A stretch of DNA of 64,000 nt from Ligula intestinalis (GCA_036362985.1 JAYGXS010000004.1:61419380-61483379); one strand, 5' to 3'. Shown: positions 46,553 to 59,020, numbered from the stretch's first letter. The notes: a model not told the origin generated them from the letters alone. Program-made: numbers and translations.

Positions 46553-46596
<44 letters not shown>
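46553..46596. repeat. (GA)n microsatellite at a gap edge
   Basis: An uninterrupted GA run leads directly into the N run, which is a likely reason for the assembly break. Confidence 0.95.
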
Positions 46597-46696
46597 NNNN
46601 NNNNNNNNNNNNNNNNNNNNNNNNNNNNNNNNNNNNNNNNNNNNNNNNNNNNNNNNNNNNNNNNNNNNNNNNNNNNNNNNNNNNNNNNNNNNNNNN
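46597..46696. other. Assembly gap (100 N)
   Basis: One hundred unknown bases, the usual placeholder size for a gap of unknown length. Confidence 0.99.
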
Positions 46697-47690
46697 GGTT
46701 TATTTCAGATTGTTGAAGCATGCGATGGACGTCGTCAAAATCCACGACCGAAGTGTCCTATTGGTTACCGCTAAGAGATCACCAATCCTAACGGCAATGC
46801 GAAATATGCAGCGTTGTTCACCATCAAATTGCCTGTCATTTGTCGTTCGGCACAATCTGGAAGCCTTAAACAGTCGTGCAGGGGAGGTGAAAGCACGTCC
46901 TCGAATCTACGCACTATGTGAGGCTTGGTGTCAACTAAACAGGTTGTCTACCCGTGCCACGGAAACCTAGTTCACGCACACTGGGCCAGATTTGTACACA
47001 AAAAGAAAGGGGACGGCTTAGATCCCAACTGAGTGAGCAGCCACATTAAGGAAGAAGCGTTGCAGTCTGACTGTCAACTCCCCTGTCGACCACTGCACAT
47101 AAACACGCACTGCGAGCTCTGGGTTGAATCAGTTGCTAACACCCTTCCAAGCTAGGACCTTAGCGCGTCGCGAGAACTTTCAGCGCGACAGCTCTGGGAT
47201 TTCCCCAAATTGACCTCACTACCACTTCTTCCTTCCAGGCATCAGCCGATTGTCCGAGCCGGCCTGCGAGCTGGTGCTCCGATTGGGCACATTGATCTAC
47301 GCAGTCCGTCCACGCATGTCACGCACCACCTGCCCCCCCCCCCCCCGCCCATACGAAATCAGGTTTTCACACAAAGGAGGTGACGCTTTTTATGTTCTTT
47401 GCATGAGAATTTTCGGCTCGTAAATCATGCGTACAAAGCTGGCAAGACAAAGCACGAGTGGTTGGGCAGCGAGCGCAGAATGCAGTGTCCGAGTGAAAGG
47501 CGTGGACGTAAGCGAACGGGGGCAAATCCGTGTGATCTATCAGTTCGTCGTTCGTGAGAACCTCAAACCTGTCGTGTAGTCCGGCGTAATCTGCCTGTAT
47601 CTGCAACCGCCTACAAAGAGACGGCATGTTCGCGGGAAATCCCAAGTGCCCTCCAGAATCACCACGTGAAGATAAGAAATTTGGCAAGCT
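46697..47690. other. No recognised gene
   Basis: GGTTTATTTCAG at the start looks like an acceptor, but the frame after it (IVEACDGRRQNPRPKCPIGY) meets a TAA after 21 codons. A C homopolymer run lies at 47333-47346. Confidence 0.3.
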
Positions 47691-48115
47691 TGTAGCGGGT
47701 CGTGCCTGTCTGACTAGCTCGCGTCGAAGTGCACTTTCCCAAACGCTCACCGATGTGCTTTCTCGACGTCTGGATCAGCCAATCATAGTTCTCGCATCTA
47801 TGAGGCGACGAATGAGGAGCTTGCACGCGTGCCTAACGCAAGTTCCCTCTCTGCCCAAAATCTCCAGGCCGACCTACCCAATGAAAGATCTCCCTCTCCC
47901 TGTCTTCTGGCCCGACTACTCTAAGACCTCACTTGGGCCCTGTCAACCTACTGATCGGACGTATCTCTCCCAAGTCAATCTATTCTCCTCTTCCGTTGTG
48001 TACACAATAAACTCTTCCATCTACTCTGGCCTTTAAAGACTTCTCTCTCCTCAGCACTAAGTAACCATGGTCTGAAGATCGCAGTTGCACGGTTAGACTC
48101 ACTTAACTCCCTGCG
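47690..48115 (-). repeat. SINE-like family A copy
   Basis: Body GTCGTGCCTGTCTGACTAGC, AGTTTATTGTGTACACAACG (minus strand) and head TGCGATCTTCAGACCATGG (minus strand, near 48080). Confidence 0.7.
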
Positions 48116-48269
48116 ATAAGCTAACATTCCCATCTGTTATGCTTATGGCTTCTTACTCAGCTACTGACACAGTTATGGTATACAGCAATATTAGTTGATT
48201 ATGGAGCAGATGGCTCTCCTATTAAACAGGAGACCACCCCTAAACCTCAAGGTGAAGTTAGATATTGCA

Positions 48270-49325
48270 AAAGGTTAGCCTGTTAACGGCAAATGGCACC
48301 ATGCGGCATAAAGAAATGGTCAAAGTTGAGCTATTACTTAATAAACTTTCGTCCACCAATAAGATGACACAGCCTGGTGGATAGAGTTGAGAGGGCAGAA
48401 AGCAAAGAGAGCCCTGGTGTGCCCCGGGCCTCAAACATCTAGTTACTCGGAATAACATAAACCCAGATTCGCACTCCCTGCTGGGATCGAAGGGTTATGC
48501 GTAGACTTATCGCACAAGAGAAGTCGGTAGCGGCCAAAGTAGTGGGAAGGGTATATTGTGTACACAAAGGAACGGAGAATAGATGAGAGAAGATTGACTT
48601 GGGAGAGCACGACCACAAAGGAGATCGACCGGATCCCAAGTGATGTCTTAGCAGCAATCAAGCCAGAAGACAGAGAGAGAGAGAGAGCACGTCCATTTGC
48701 TAGGTCAGCCTGGAGATTTTGGGCAAAGAGGTAGCTTGCGTCGGGAACGCGGGCAAGCTTGCTATTCGTCGCTTGGCAAAAACCACGTAGATGCGGGAAC
48801 TGTGATTGGCTGATCGAGACGTCGAAAAACCGTATCGGTGAGCCTTTAGGAAAGTGCATTTCGACGCGAGCTAGTCAGCCAGGCACGACCCACTACAGAC
48901 TTTCTGTAGAGTCCAAGCTAGAAATAGATAATGTAGTAAGTGCATAGTTAGTCTACAGACGGCTAACATTACGACATAAAGGCATGGTAAGACTTATGCT
49001 ATTATTTAAAAATGCTTTATTTAACCCACAAGATAAACGCTTTACCTCGTACAGATTGGGAGTGCATACTAAGTGCGGACTTCTTAAAAAGCACGCACAG
49101 ATCGTACTATAATATACTACCACTGGCTTGCCCCTTACTGGGTTCAGCAAGTATGGTTACTATAACTAGCACTTCTAGCATAGGCACAGCACTTCTTACA
49201 GTAGCATCCTAATCTCAGTAATTTAAACTTAAGGTGACAACCAGGGCAAGCACTGATGTGCTCCGAGCTTCAAACACCTACTCTATTGGGAATAGCAAAA
49301 ATCCAGGTCCCAACTCCTATGTGAA
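48270..49325 (+). repeat. Diverged direct duplication flanking a family A SINE
   Basis: 48270-48485 and 48957-49325 share order and sequence (GCATAAAGAAATGG/GACATAAAGGCATGG; CTCAAACATCTAGTTACTCG/TTCAAACACCTACTCTATTG). A family A copy (about 48490-48900) lies between them. Confidence 0.5.
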
Positions 49326-50099
49326 AGCAAGGGAACACGGGCCCTGACCTGACTGCAATCAGTGCCATTTCTAACCAAATATTAGCGTCAATAATAGTAC
49401 CAGCACTAAAATAATGCTAATACACCGTTAGAAGCAGCAGAATAAACAGCAGTTGCAGTAGTAGAAATTCGAGACTCGGGTTCCTCGAATTTTTCTGGGC
49501 GCCTGCTATGGGTGAGTGAGGGTAAATAGTACAGTAGTACCAGTGCAAAAGGCTACTGTCACTCAAGACTAAGTTAGATTGTGTTTCTGGCTGCATCTAG
49601 CGAAAGCGGCTTACGCCCGAGTCGGCTTTGTCTTGTCACCGTTTCAAGCGGAAGAGGGTTTAGAATGGGGTAGATGGCGGTGCGTCTACATTCACTATTT
49701 CTGACCGCAGTCACCATCCCTGCTCTCGGACATATGGTGAACATCATCGATTGCGGTGGTCGAACTAACACACCAGTACATAGGCCCCCTGCTGGTGATC
49801 GCTGGTCGTAGAATGCGGTGTGCACTTGTTCGTAAGTGTTGCACCAGGCGAAGCCCAGATGAGTAAGACTGCGATAGCCTTGTATGCAGGGCTGTCCAAC
49901 TAATCAGCTTCCGACTCCTGCTGGGAGCTACAGACAGTGTTCGTCTAACTAAAAGCTGTTTTGGGGTTAGTTGCTAGTCATTCGTGTTTTATGGCTCTTA
50001 TTGGGTGAGCTACCGGGTTTCGTTATCTTCGTCAAAAAGTTTGTCTCCAAACGCCCTTTAAGTTGTCAATTAAATACAGTCGCGATGCGATAATTGAAG
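49326..50099. other. No recognised gene
   Basis: Spacer with no domain-bearing frame and no repeat identified. Confidence 0.35.
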
Positions 50100-50535
50100 T
50101 AGGATGTGATTGTATCGCAGGGGCTTAAGTGAGTGAAACCCTAGCAACTGCGATCTTCAGACCATGGTTTCTTAGGAGAGAAGAGGTCGATGGAGGCAAG
50201 AATAGAATTCTGTATACAGAGGAACGGAGAATAAGCAGGAAGTGATTTGACTTCGGAGCGCATGACCAGCCAGGAAGTGAGCTGGATCCTAAGCGCGGAC
50301 TTAGCAGCAGGCCTCCCAGCGGCTAACACGAGCGATCATTTTCTGGGTCAGCCTTGAAGGTTTTGGCCGGACAGAATACATCGGCTTACCCGTGCAGGTG
50401 TGTTATTCGTTGCCGGGCCAGGGGCCAGCTTTGTGACATCGGTGATTGGCTGTTCCCAGAAATCGAGGACAGCGGCATTGAGCTTAGGCAAAGTTCACTT
50501 CGACGCAAGCTAGTCACGACAGTTGGGCGACGCTG
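50100..50535 (+). repeat. SINE-like family A copy
   Basis: Head CTAGCAACTGCGATCTTCAG, ACCATGGTTTCTTAGGAGAG, GAATTCTGTATACAGAGG, and body ending CTTCGACGCAAGCTAGTC. Confidence 0.75.
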
Positions 50536-50824
50536 CTCCCAAATATAGAGACACGACAGTAAATAATATGCATGGAGTTATCACGTACTTGCGACGAGAG
50601 AAAATCTGTGAAAGGCGGCATCTTTTATTCTGCCGTTATATCTTGCACACGTGACCTCCGTGCCGCCTGTCCCCTTTTGTGTGTATGTGTGGTTGGACAT
50701 GGAAACCTCCTTCTGAGTGAGGTCACATTGTTGAATGGAAGTCGGGATAAGTCGGATTTCTCAACGAGTTCAGTGTGTGTTTGCATGCAGTGCCAGACTG
50801 GTGGACTGAGAGTTAGACCCCTTT

Positions 50825-51300
50825 GGCACTCTTATCGCAGGGGGTCAAGTAAGTTAAAACCTAGCAACTGCAATCTTCAGGCCATGGTTACTTAATAGTG
50901 AAGAAGTCTTGGAAAGGCTAGAGTAGTGGGAACAGTATATTGTGTACACAGAGGAACGGAGAATAGATAGAACGATATTTGACTTGGAGAGCATACGACC
51001 AGCCAGGAAGCCAGCCGGTTCCGAGTGCTGGTTTGACAGCAGTTAGGCAGATGGACAGAGAGAGAGAGTGTGTTAATTGGCTGGGGTGGCCTTTAAGATT
51101 TTTGGCCAGACAGATAGACTGCGTCGGGAACGCGTGCAAGCTTGCTATTCGCCACCGTTCTAAAAGGCATCTATGCGGCAACTGTGATTAGCTATTCGCT
51201 GACGTCGAGAACCGCATCGGTTGACCTTTGGAAAAGTCCACTTCAACGCGAGCTAGCCACAACACCCACTCGGGCGAGACCCACTCCCCTTTTGTGTGAA
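50825..51300 (+). repeat. SINE-like family A copy
   Basis: Head CTAGCAACTGCAATCTTCAG, ACAGTATATTGTGTACACAG, body through GTGATTAGCTATTCGCTGAC to CTTCAACGCGAGCTAGCC. It is followed by CTCCCCTTTTGTGTG, which also precedes the copy itself (near 50670), suggesting a local duplication. Confidence 0.75.
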
Positions 51301-51539
51301 CTTCTGGTGAGTTGTGTTTAGGGCTCAGGTCGCGTATGTGGCAGACGCAGACGAGGTCACTAACTGCGCCCAGTCTCCGCCCCAGATTGTCTCGGACAGT
51401 GAGCTGGGAAGAGAGAGCGCGGTCAACGCTTCAGTGTATTTTCCTCACCTATAAACAATCTGACGCATTTGATGCTATTACGCTGCGCTAAAATCCGTGG
51501 CTTGGAAGGTTGTCCTTTGCCGGGTTCACTCGGACTTCA

Positions 51540-51720
51540 CAGTCAGCCCAGTACGCATTTATATTGAGTGGCAGACTAGTGGACTGCGAGCCAGGCTGCA
51601 ATGGCTCCGCCTTAATTTTGCCAAATTGCCACTCCCGTTCCGTGGGATCGGAAGCAGTTGTGGCGGCAGGCTAAAGGGCGGCTCCAGTCGCAGCAGCAAT
51701 CTGCACTCTCTGCTGACCAC
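51540..51720 (+). repeat. Repeat family C fragment
   Basis: GGCAGACTAGTGGACTGCGA, GCAATGGCTCCGCCTTAATT and GATCGGAAGCAGTTGTGGCG correspond to 52835-52900 and 53195-53320. Confidence 0.5.
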
Positions 51721-51733
51721 AGTATTCCTGACT

Positions 51734-52030
51734 TCTTTAGTGTATTTTTGTGGGGAATCACCTTATGAGCATGATGCTGCTGTTCCTATGACAAAGTCCT
51801 ATATATGTTGTTCCAGACGGAGCTTCAAACCTGCTGGCCAGAATTATCTAGCCGCCATTTATAGGACTCTTGCATGGTCAGACGTCCTCAAACTGGCCTA
51901 CCAGCTGATGGGGACGGAAGATTTGACGAGAATTCATCCTGCTTTATCTCCGTCACATCAGTTGCTTTTAGTTTCCTGTGTTGTGAATCCTAACAAGAAG
52001 TACAGTGTGTATGCTATCGACGTATATTAA
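51734..52030 (+). CDS. Candidate terminal exon of unknown function
   Basis: After a possible acceptor (GCTGACCACAG ending near 51722) an open frame continues to TAA 52028-52030. It encodes SPYEHDAAVPMTKSYICC, then AGQNYLAAIYRTLAWSD and a final HPALSPSHQLLLVSCVV. Composition is protein-like, but no family is recognised, no partner exon was found, and it abuts a repeat. Confidence 0.25.
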   Translation, partial: SLVYFCGESPYEHDAAVPMTKSYICCSRRSFKPAGQNYLAAIYRTLAWSDVLKLAYQLMGTEDLTRIHPALSPSHQLLLVSCVVNPNKKYSVYAIDVY

Positions 52031-52598
52031 GTAGTATTGGCCGTGTGGCAAATTTGCCGGTATGATGGTTCGCGTTGTTGGCTTAGTGATATTGTTTGTT
52101 TGCAAACATCTAGAAGCTATTTTTGAAGTGCTTTCAAGCTTAGCGCATTCACTGCGCTGCTGCTGATATCCATTACAATGTAGAACTTCAATATGTGTCT
52201 CCGTAATGTTCCCTTTTTATCATCGGGGTGACACTTGGATGTCCAGATCACGGTACGTGAAGCTTCAAAGCAGCACTCATCTGCTTGCATCCAACTAATT
52301 CGAGCAGCCTACAACACGCAAAAGCTCCCTCCTTCTGATTTACTGCCGTCTTCGGGTTCGATGTTACCGCATGTGTTTCAAATTTCAATAATGATAGATT
52401 TTTAAATGACAGCGCAGAACCGCCAATTTTAAAACGTTTTAAAACGCAAGAAACAAGTACCGAGCAGAGAAGAATGTGTTATCATTGTTCTGGGTTAAGA
52501 AATCAGACAGCTTGCACTTTGCGTGGCGTCTTTAGAACCTGCATACGCGCACTCTAGATACTCATGGTTAATATGAAATAAAATGAACCCGCAAGCGT
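52031..52598. other. Spacer upstream of tRNA-Ser
   Basis: No gene or repeat recognised. Confidence 0.4.
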
Positions 52599-52680
52599 GA
52601 CGCGGTGGCCGAGTGGTTAAGGCGATGGACTGCTAATCCATTGGGGTTTCCCCGCGTGAGTTCGAATCTCACTTGCGTCG
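52599..52680 (+). tRNA. tRNA-Ser (anticodon GCT)
   Basis: An 82-base intronless gene. The acceptor stem GACGCGG pairs with TTGCGTC (five Watson-Crick plus two G-U pairs) and leaves G as discriminator, as expected for serine. The anticodon stem ATGGA/TCCAT closes the loop CTGCTAA (GCT, reading AGC/AGU). The long variable arm GGGG-TTT-CCCC is class II, and the T arm is GTGAG/CTCAC around TTCGAAT. No CCA is encoded. A TTTTT run starts at about 52686 as Pol III terminator. All arms pair well, so this is a functional gene and not a SINE head. Confidence 0.97.
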
Positions 52681-52809
52681 ATACGATTTTTGAGATGACG
52701 GACAAGTGGAGAGCAAAATGTTTGGCTAAGCAGTTTGATGTTGCTGAAGAGGTAACGAACTAGCTACAGGGCCACTAAGGCCCCAAGACGAATAACTGGG
52801 CAGGCCTTA

Positions 52810-53550
52810 TCTAAGTGAGTCAGCATATGTTTGCACGGAGTGGCGGACTGACAGTCAGCCTGCAATGGCTTCTTCTTCATATGAACTTTACGGCACTCTC
52901 TCTCTCTCTCATACGAGACCCGAACCGTTCGTTCCCTTTATAGTGAAATCCTGGTAAAGGGTCAGGCCGCGTATGCTACAGGCCACGTATGTCAGATACT
53001 GCGCCCATTCCCCGCACTAGTCCACTGACCGCTTTGAACAGCGGACAGGGTACTGGGAATAGAAAGTGACGTTGACAGCTCAACGCCTTTTCCTCACTGT
53101 AAACAATCTGACGCACTAGGCGCTAGAACGCTCCGCCAAAAGCCGTGGCGGGATGACTCGGACCCCACAGGCACCACAGCGTGTGTTTGCGTGTGGTGGC
53201 CGACTGGCTAACTGTTAGTCAGGCCGCAATGGCTCCTTCTTAATGTGACCAATATGGTGCTTCCATTCCGTGAGATCCGAGCCAGATGTGGCGGTACGCC
53301 TAAAGGCGTTTTCGGCCGCGCCAGCCATCTGCGTCCTACCCCCACTTCCGACTTGTTAATGACAAGTGGGTGAGAGAGTGCGGTGGATGCAACGCAAGCC
53401 TACTACATCTTTGGCACTCCTACTCTGTGGGATCTGAGCCAGGTGTAGCGGCACGCTTAAAGACGACTCTGCCCGCGCCAGTCACTTGCGTCTTATCATG
53501 ACTCCGGTTTTCTTGGCTCGGTCATGACACCAGGCCCAGCTCCTATGCCT
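52810..53550 (+). repeat. Repeat family C, tandem-like copies
   Basis: Successive blocks share TTTGCACGGAGTGGCGGACT-like starts, a CTCACTGTAAACAATCTGAC part (also at 51455) and CGCGCCAGCCATCTGCGTCC endings, closing with GTCATGACACCAGGCCC. It looks like a cluster of diverged repeats of one family. Confidence 0.5.
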
Positions 53551-55845
53551 GCACCAGGATCGATATTGTCTCTCAAGAACTGCCTGAGCTCCATTAGGCA
53601 AAACAATCAAACAGTCAGAACTATTGCTTGTGATGTCTCTATTCCTTCCTAGTCGGTGCTACAGTTCTGCGACACAGTTTATCCATCAGGCTGATGAGTG
53701 TTCACATTTTCGAGGCTGTTCATGTCTCCGCCTCCTTCGTTATTTGGATTTCAAATTTAGTCCACTCGAACGTCTGTGATTTTCTATACATCCCCTGGTC
53801 GAATTTCCACGTTTGGAAAATCTGTCACTCCTCATCATCCGCACGATTTTTGCTTTATGGAAATAAAGAAACTGTGGTCTAGCACACATCATCATCTTAT
53901 CCGTCATTCGACCTTTCCTGTCATTGTCTTGACAGTTCGCCCGCTTGTTCTCGGATAATTATGCTTGAAGGCTTTTGTTTCTGGAGATTTTCCCTATCCC
54001 CTCGTGTCAAGGGTGGCATTCAGCCTGCAAGCGAAATTTGTGCTGGACGACACGAATAGTCACTTCCAGGTCCTTACCAAGTAAAAGCGAGAAAATGGTC
54101 ATTCCTTCGCGTTGGAGGAGTAGCTTTTTCGCAGTCCCCAAATGAAGGATTCCTACCCCAGGCCCATGATGCCGGGCTGATTTCGTTGACCGTCAGACAG
54201 TCTGGGCTCTTGTCACGCTTAAAGAACGGGCAGGAGGGGGAGGGGCGTATCTTACTGGGTCGTCTGGGGGCATGAAGCATCGTTTTAGACCGTTTGTTTT
54301 GTTCATCGAGGGCGTGGGTTGTTAATCTTAATCAGCGGGCACCAAAGCGATTCGGCGCATAGCTCCTGCCTTCATCCCTCTCCCCCCCTCTACCCCTGGA
54401 GGAGAAAGCGGATGGCCGAGGGCTGGCACAGTGTGATTAATAATCCTGACCAAACACAAAGACGGCACTTTTCTATCTACGTGGACAATGATAGTGCTGG
54501 TATGCAGTAGGTGTTCGTCTCGCATTGTAAGAAACAAAAAAAACTAACAAAAGTCTCCCGAAGCTGGGGATTTGAATACAGTTGCCGTGACAACTACGGG
54601 AGAGTAAATGGTCAAAATGCATGCTGGAAAAAGGCACCCTCTGCCCCACAGTGTCGCTTTTGAGAGAGGGATACGCTTTATTGTGAAGGAAACCTCCAAA
54701 ATTTTCGGCAAAAGGATGGCTCCATTCACTGTGACCACAGGTTAAATTGACAAAATACTCCAAAATCTAGAGGTTTGCATAGAATATACATCTGCTTTGG
54801 AGCCAGGTTCAATCTCAGCTTCTGGATTTCTGCTTCTTTTCACGTGAGTTAACGTGCTAAGAATGGCCGTAAAGAGTACCGATAAACCGATGTAAGGCAG
54901 GACATAGGTTGGAAGCTTCGGCGCATAGTACGGGAAGACTTCGCAGCCATTAAGTCAGCGTGGGGTAGGGGGAGGGCCCATCTCATTAAAAATGCTATCA
55001 GCGAATTGCTTGACCGTTGTAAAGCGTCGCTGTATTATAATATCAGCTAAAAACATACAAAATAATGGCAGCTGCATAGAGTATCCAGAGTATACGATTA
55101 AAGATCAAAAAGCCTTCTTCAGCAATGCTGGAAAAATAACTAGAGAGCAGTAGAAAATGATGATAGTATACAGGCCTCTATAAATCGCCAGATTAAAGCT
55201 GGAGATGTGCGATATAAACGTAACCGATGGATATAATATAGGAGTTTCCGAATTTTCATGAAGAAGGTTTCAGTATGAAGGATTAAATATCAGGGTGGCA
55301 CCGAGGTACCGGAAAGGGGAAGCCCCATTCTGCAGGATATCTAAGGATTCAGAACTGGGAAGAGGTCGCAGTCGGAAATGCACTGGAGTGACTTCTGATT
55401 ATTCAGTAGAAGACTTCTAGCCAACGACCATACTGAGACGTCGTCCAGGCCATCTTTCAGAACCTGGAGATGCGTCTAACCAACAACCTTATCATCGACA
55501 CATTTTACATACAAACAATAATTTGGCAATCGTAAGTCGTCAGTGTGGAGAGAAAAGAGGCGAGGGGGTAAGATAAACCAGCGGAATTACAGCTGGCACA
55601 CTTTTCCAATGCATGTGAAGTTCTGGAAAGACAGATTCCGGCGTGAGGAAAGGGACTACTTTCGTTGGTGCATATTTAGGCAAGTTTTATGGGCGGTTGG
55701 TCACTCTGTCCAAACTTATCTCCGGACGTCTTCACTTGCAAAAGTTTGTTTCGCCTCCTTACTGGCACGTCAAGTTTAGTTTCGAGGTCCCTCGCAGCTA
55801 ACTGAAGCGAAAACGCGCAGAACTTCAAAGGACAGGCAATCAAAG
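53551..55845. other. No recognised gene
   Basis: Frames at 53694-53882, 54473-54763 and 55543-55779 are open but show no known domain and no splice context that I trust. Confidence 0.35.
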
Positions 55846-55847
55846 GA

Positions 55848-56340
55848 ACTGTGAGATACGAAGTGGTCTGGCCGGATAATAGATGATAGAAAAGTATCCC
55901 AATGGTTATGAACAAGTAGATATGATAAGGCGTGGAAGGCCAGAGCATTGTGGATAATTTAATGAAGTTTTGAATGAGTAGAATATAAGTAATAAGTAAG
56001 TGACTCCCAGACGAGTGCACTCCAGCCATGAGTGGACAGGAGTAGAGTCGCATTGCGGTCGGTGTAGTCACCGGGTCTGGAGGTATGCAACAGGCAGGCA
56101 AGCAGGTTCCGAGAGTGTCTGAGCATAAGTAGTCACCACTTTAAGGACCTTTTGTGACTTTGCCTTGGGAAGTGGTTGGCCAGTTGGCCAGGCACATCGT
56201 GAACTTTATCGGAAGTTTGACCTCGTCTAGCGCACACGGACTGGTAGGCACGAAAGCTAGACACTCGCGTCATACCCCACAGGCATGTGAGCAAAGCATG
56301 GCTTAGAATAAGAGGTCGCTACAGAATCAAAGGGTCTACT
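55848..56340 (+). repeat. Repeat family B copy
   Basis: Shares with 60748-61214 the blocks GTCTGGCCGGATAATAGATG, GATAAGGCGTGGAAGGCC, GAGTAGAATATAAG, GTGACTCCCAGACGAGTGCA and CCCCACAGGCATGTGAGCAA, ending AGAATAAGAGGTCGCTA in both. Confidence 0.8.
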
Positions 56341-56455
56341 GTCCTGGCGCTACAGAAAACACACATGCTTCCATCTTCAAGGTAGGTTTACTGCAGCGCC
56401 TCACAGTTTTTTAATGGTGTTACTCGTACTGGTGTGCGGTGGTTCTCTTTGCAGT

Positions 56456-56830
56456 ACGTTCCCACGCTTGCTGCTGTCACGTTTTCTTAAACGCCTCACG
56501 CTCCTGATCGATTCTCTACTGGCACCGTTTGATATCGGCCAATCAATATTCGGCATTAACTTATTGGCTGCAGACGACAAAGGCGCCTATGAGCATGCTG
56601 GGCTAGGACTCACAAGAGGGAATAGTGACTGTCACAACTTGCCTGAAAAGTTAGTTAGCGGAAACTGGTTGCAGAGCCTTTTGCATACTCTTGGTAAAAA
56701 GTTGGTCCAACCTAATAGGTCTTCTCTAACTTCTGATTTGGGAAACTTTCGCGTCGTCGATCCTACCACGTCGACAGTTCCAATGCCGCACCGTGGGGCT
56801 GGGTCTATAGCAAGCTATTATGGCTACTAG
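56456..56830 (+). CDS. Candidate terminal exon of unknown function
   Basis: A good acceptor (GGTTCTCTTTGCAG ending 56455) leads into a 124-codon frame: LKRLTLLIDSLLAPFDIG, FGINLLAADDKGAYEHAG, LPEKLVSGNWLQSLLHTLG and RVVDPTTSTVPMPHRG, stopping at TAG 56828-56830. The stop lies at the first bases of the following family A SINE. Composition is protein-like with amphipathic segments. Family unknown, and partner exons not found. Confidence 0.3.
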   Translation, partial: TFPRLLLSRFLKRLTLLIDSLLAPFDIGQSIFGINLLAADDKGAYEHAGLGLTRGNSDCHNLPEKLVSGNWLQSLLHTLGKKLVQPNRSSLTSDLGNFRVVDPTTSTVPMPHRGAGSIASYYGY

Positions 56831-57295
56831 GGTTTAACCATAATGGCTGCGATCATCCAGGCCCGGTTCCTTAGGCGATTAGAGAAGGCTTTTAAAAGGC
56901 AGATTGTTGGGAATAGTTTATTCTGCAGAAGGATAGAAGAATGGTTGGGACGAAGGTTGATCGGTCTGGCGTTGCGTTCGCCGTGAGGGTCGTGGGAGTG
57001 CAGCAGCGTCGTTGCGTCCGCCCCGCTCAGGGGTGAGATGCCGGGTGAGATCTGGCGTCAGTAATCGAGGGCGGCAACCGAATTCTCTCTCTGTCTCACG
57101 GCCTTGATGGTGATTGGTTGGACCACACGAAGGTGGACACTGGCGTCGGTGGTCCGTGTCTCACGCGCCAGTTTGTGTCTGATTGGAGTTAGGCCGTAAA
57201 GTACATTCGTGCAGGGTCCTGTTCTGAGTGACCTTGTCTGTGACTTCGAGAGTTATGTGGGCGTCCGGCAGAAACGACCACTAAAGGTCATTATT
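56831..57295 (+). repeat. SINE-like family A, near full-length copy
   Basis: Head TAATGGCTGCGATCATCCAG, GCCCGGTTCCTTAGGCG, TTTATTCTGCAGAAGGATAG and body with GATGGTGATTGGTTGGACCA to GTGACTTCGAGAG, CGGCAGAAACGACCACTAAA. Closest relative is 35450-35940. Confidence 0.8.
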
Positions 57296-58730
57296 GGCGT
57301 GAGGGAATATGCTCTTCCCCACCATCCAACCCATCCTCTAATTCAATTTAATAATCAGTTTTGTAAGATTTGTGTCTAGCATTATCCTTTGAGTGCAGCA
57401 GGTTTCAGGCAGGAACTTGTTTCTGCGAATTAGCCTCCCTGGTATAAAGCTTATCTTCTGTGGACACTTAGGGAAAACTCGGGACGGTTATCTTCACGTA
57501 TAGTTTACTGATACCGACTATTGTTGGAATTGTAGGGTAAATACCTGTCTCCTCGGTCCGAAAGTGTACTGCCAAGTGATTTTCTAGGCAAAAACTGGGC
57601 TCTGAGCACGAGACACTACCTATCTGCACATACCAGTACCAGCAGAACTGTCGCCCTTTTGTCACGCATTCGGACAGCCGCGAGGACCAATCTGCGTGTG
57701 TTCGCACGGGGCACGCGAGAAATGAAACCAAATGGTCGGTGCGTTTCTGTCTTCTTTTGTGTCCTGAAGCTCCGAGGAACAACCAATTTTCGCACTTGAT
57801 AGCGCACAGGCGTCTGACCGATGCGCCTCGGCTTTTCGTATGTTTTTGTCCAACTGTGAGTCCCCTAGGCAGAAGTCCGCTGACGTGTGGGGGCGACTTT
57901 ACGCAGCTGCGTGCGGATATCTATACGCCCAGTCAACTCTACTCCGCGTCGATGGTGGAGGAAATTCGACTTCTTGAAATTTAAAGAAGGATCCGTACAG
58001 CGAATACACTCCACCTGGTAGCGAAGCAGGTCCTGGGGGATCTTCGAGCTTGCAGCAAGACATTCAGGCAAAGTTCGATTATGCTGGCCGAAATGTCCAA
58101 CTGCTTCAAAGCACGCGCATTTCCACCTGGCCTACTTATGTAGTTCGGGGTGATGGTCTCAGAGCAACCTCCGGCACGTCGAGTTTCAACCTACAGCAGG
58201 GATTGATCGCCAAAAACCCAATCGCAGTCTAAAGTCTACGCAGTCTCTAGGCTCTATTCCAGAAGAAAACCCATGAAAGCCGTCATCCAATGAACTATTC
58301 CAGTCAATAATCTTATCGGTACCACGATCTAGAATTTAGCACAGTTTCCCTGGCAATACTGGTGGTAGCTATTTTCATGTCCAACCAAAACATGGCTGAG
58401 CCACTGGGCTGACTACCATCCGATTTGATTCGTTCTCAGTGCTGTCGAGCCTCATCCACATCCATTGGGCTTGAGGAGAGAGAAAGCGGATGCAAATCTT
58501 TCACAATCACCGTCAATCACCAATATGGACGTGCCATTCCTTTGAAACGACCTCATATTCTAAGCCATGCTTCGTTTGCAAGCCTTTGCGGTATGCCCCG
58601 CATGTCTGGCTCTCGTGTCCACCAGCCCATGCGCGCCGGATGTCAAACCTCCGATCAAGGTCACGGACGAGTCTGGCCTCACTTTTCAACCACTTGTCAA
58701 GGCCAATGACAAAGAAATTTACTGCGGGGT
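57296..58730. other. No confident gene
   Basis: Several overlapping frames on both strands (57468-57782 -, 57865-58071 -, 58567-58767 +) look weakly protein-like but have no recognised domain. The last runs into repeat family B, so it is either truncated or chance. Confidence 0.3.
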
Positions 58731-58734
58731 TGCT

Positions 58735-59020
58735 TACGCTCAGTCACTCCCAGAACCGGCGACCTAGTGTTTGGTTGTAGCTGTCCGGACGCGGTGATCT
58801 ACTTGTCGGACTGCGCCTCTGGACTCCGGCCCATTCATGGTTGAACTACGCTTGTCTGGGAGTCACTTACCTAGTACTTACATTCTGCTCCTGTTGCACC
58901 TCATTAACTTATCCGTAGCACTCTGGCCTTTCACGCCTTATATTATAAACTAGTTCATAACCGCTGGGATACGTTCTATCTTCTAGTATCCGGCCGGACT
59001 ACTTCGTATCCTACACCTTG
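58735..59020 (-). repeat. Repeat family B copy
   Basis: Inverted relative of 60750: GACGCGGTGATCTACTTGTC, GTCTGGGAGTCACTTACC, ATCCGGCCGGACTACTTCG. Confidence 0.65.

Noticed and set aside
46697..46770. Exon after GGTTTATTTCAG
   Set aside because: The only protein-like frame stops after 21 codons, and the upstream side is an assembly gap.
47690..48036. Plus-strand 136-codon frame as a gene
   Set aside because: It lies across a family A SINE-like copy; the same body occurs at 36229, 36818, 48590, 50330 and 51070.
58567..58767. Small secreted-protein-like frame (hydrophobic start, then VTDESGLTFQPLVK)
   Set aside because: The 3' end runs into repeat family B, there is no convincing donor or acceptor, and two other frames are open over the same bases.
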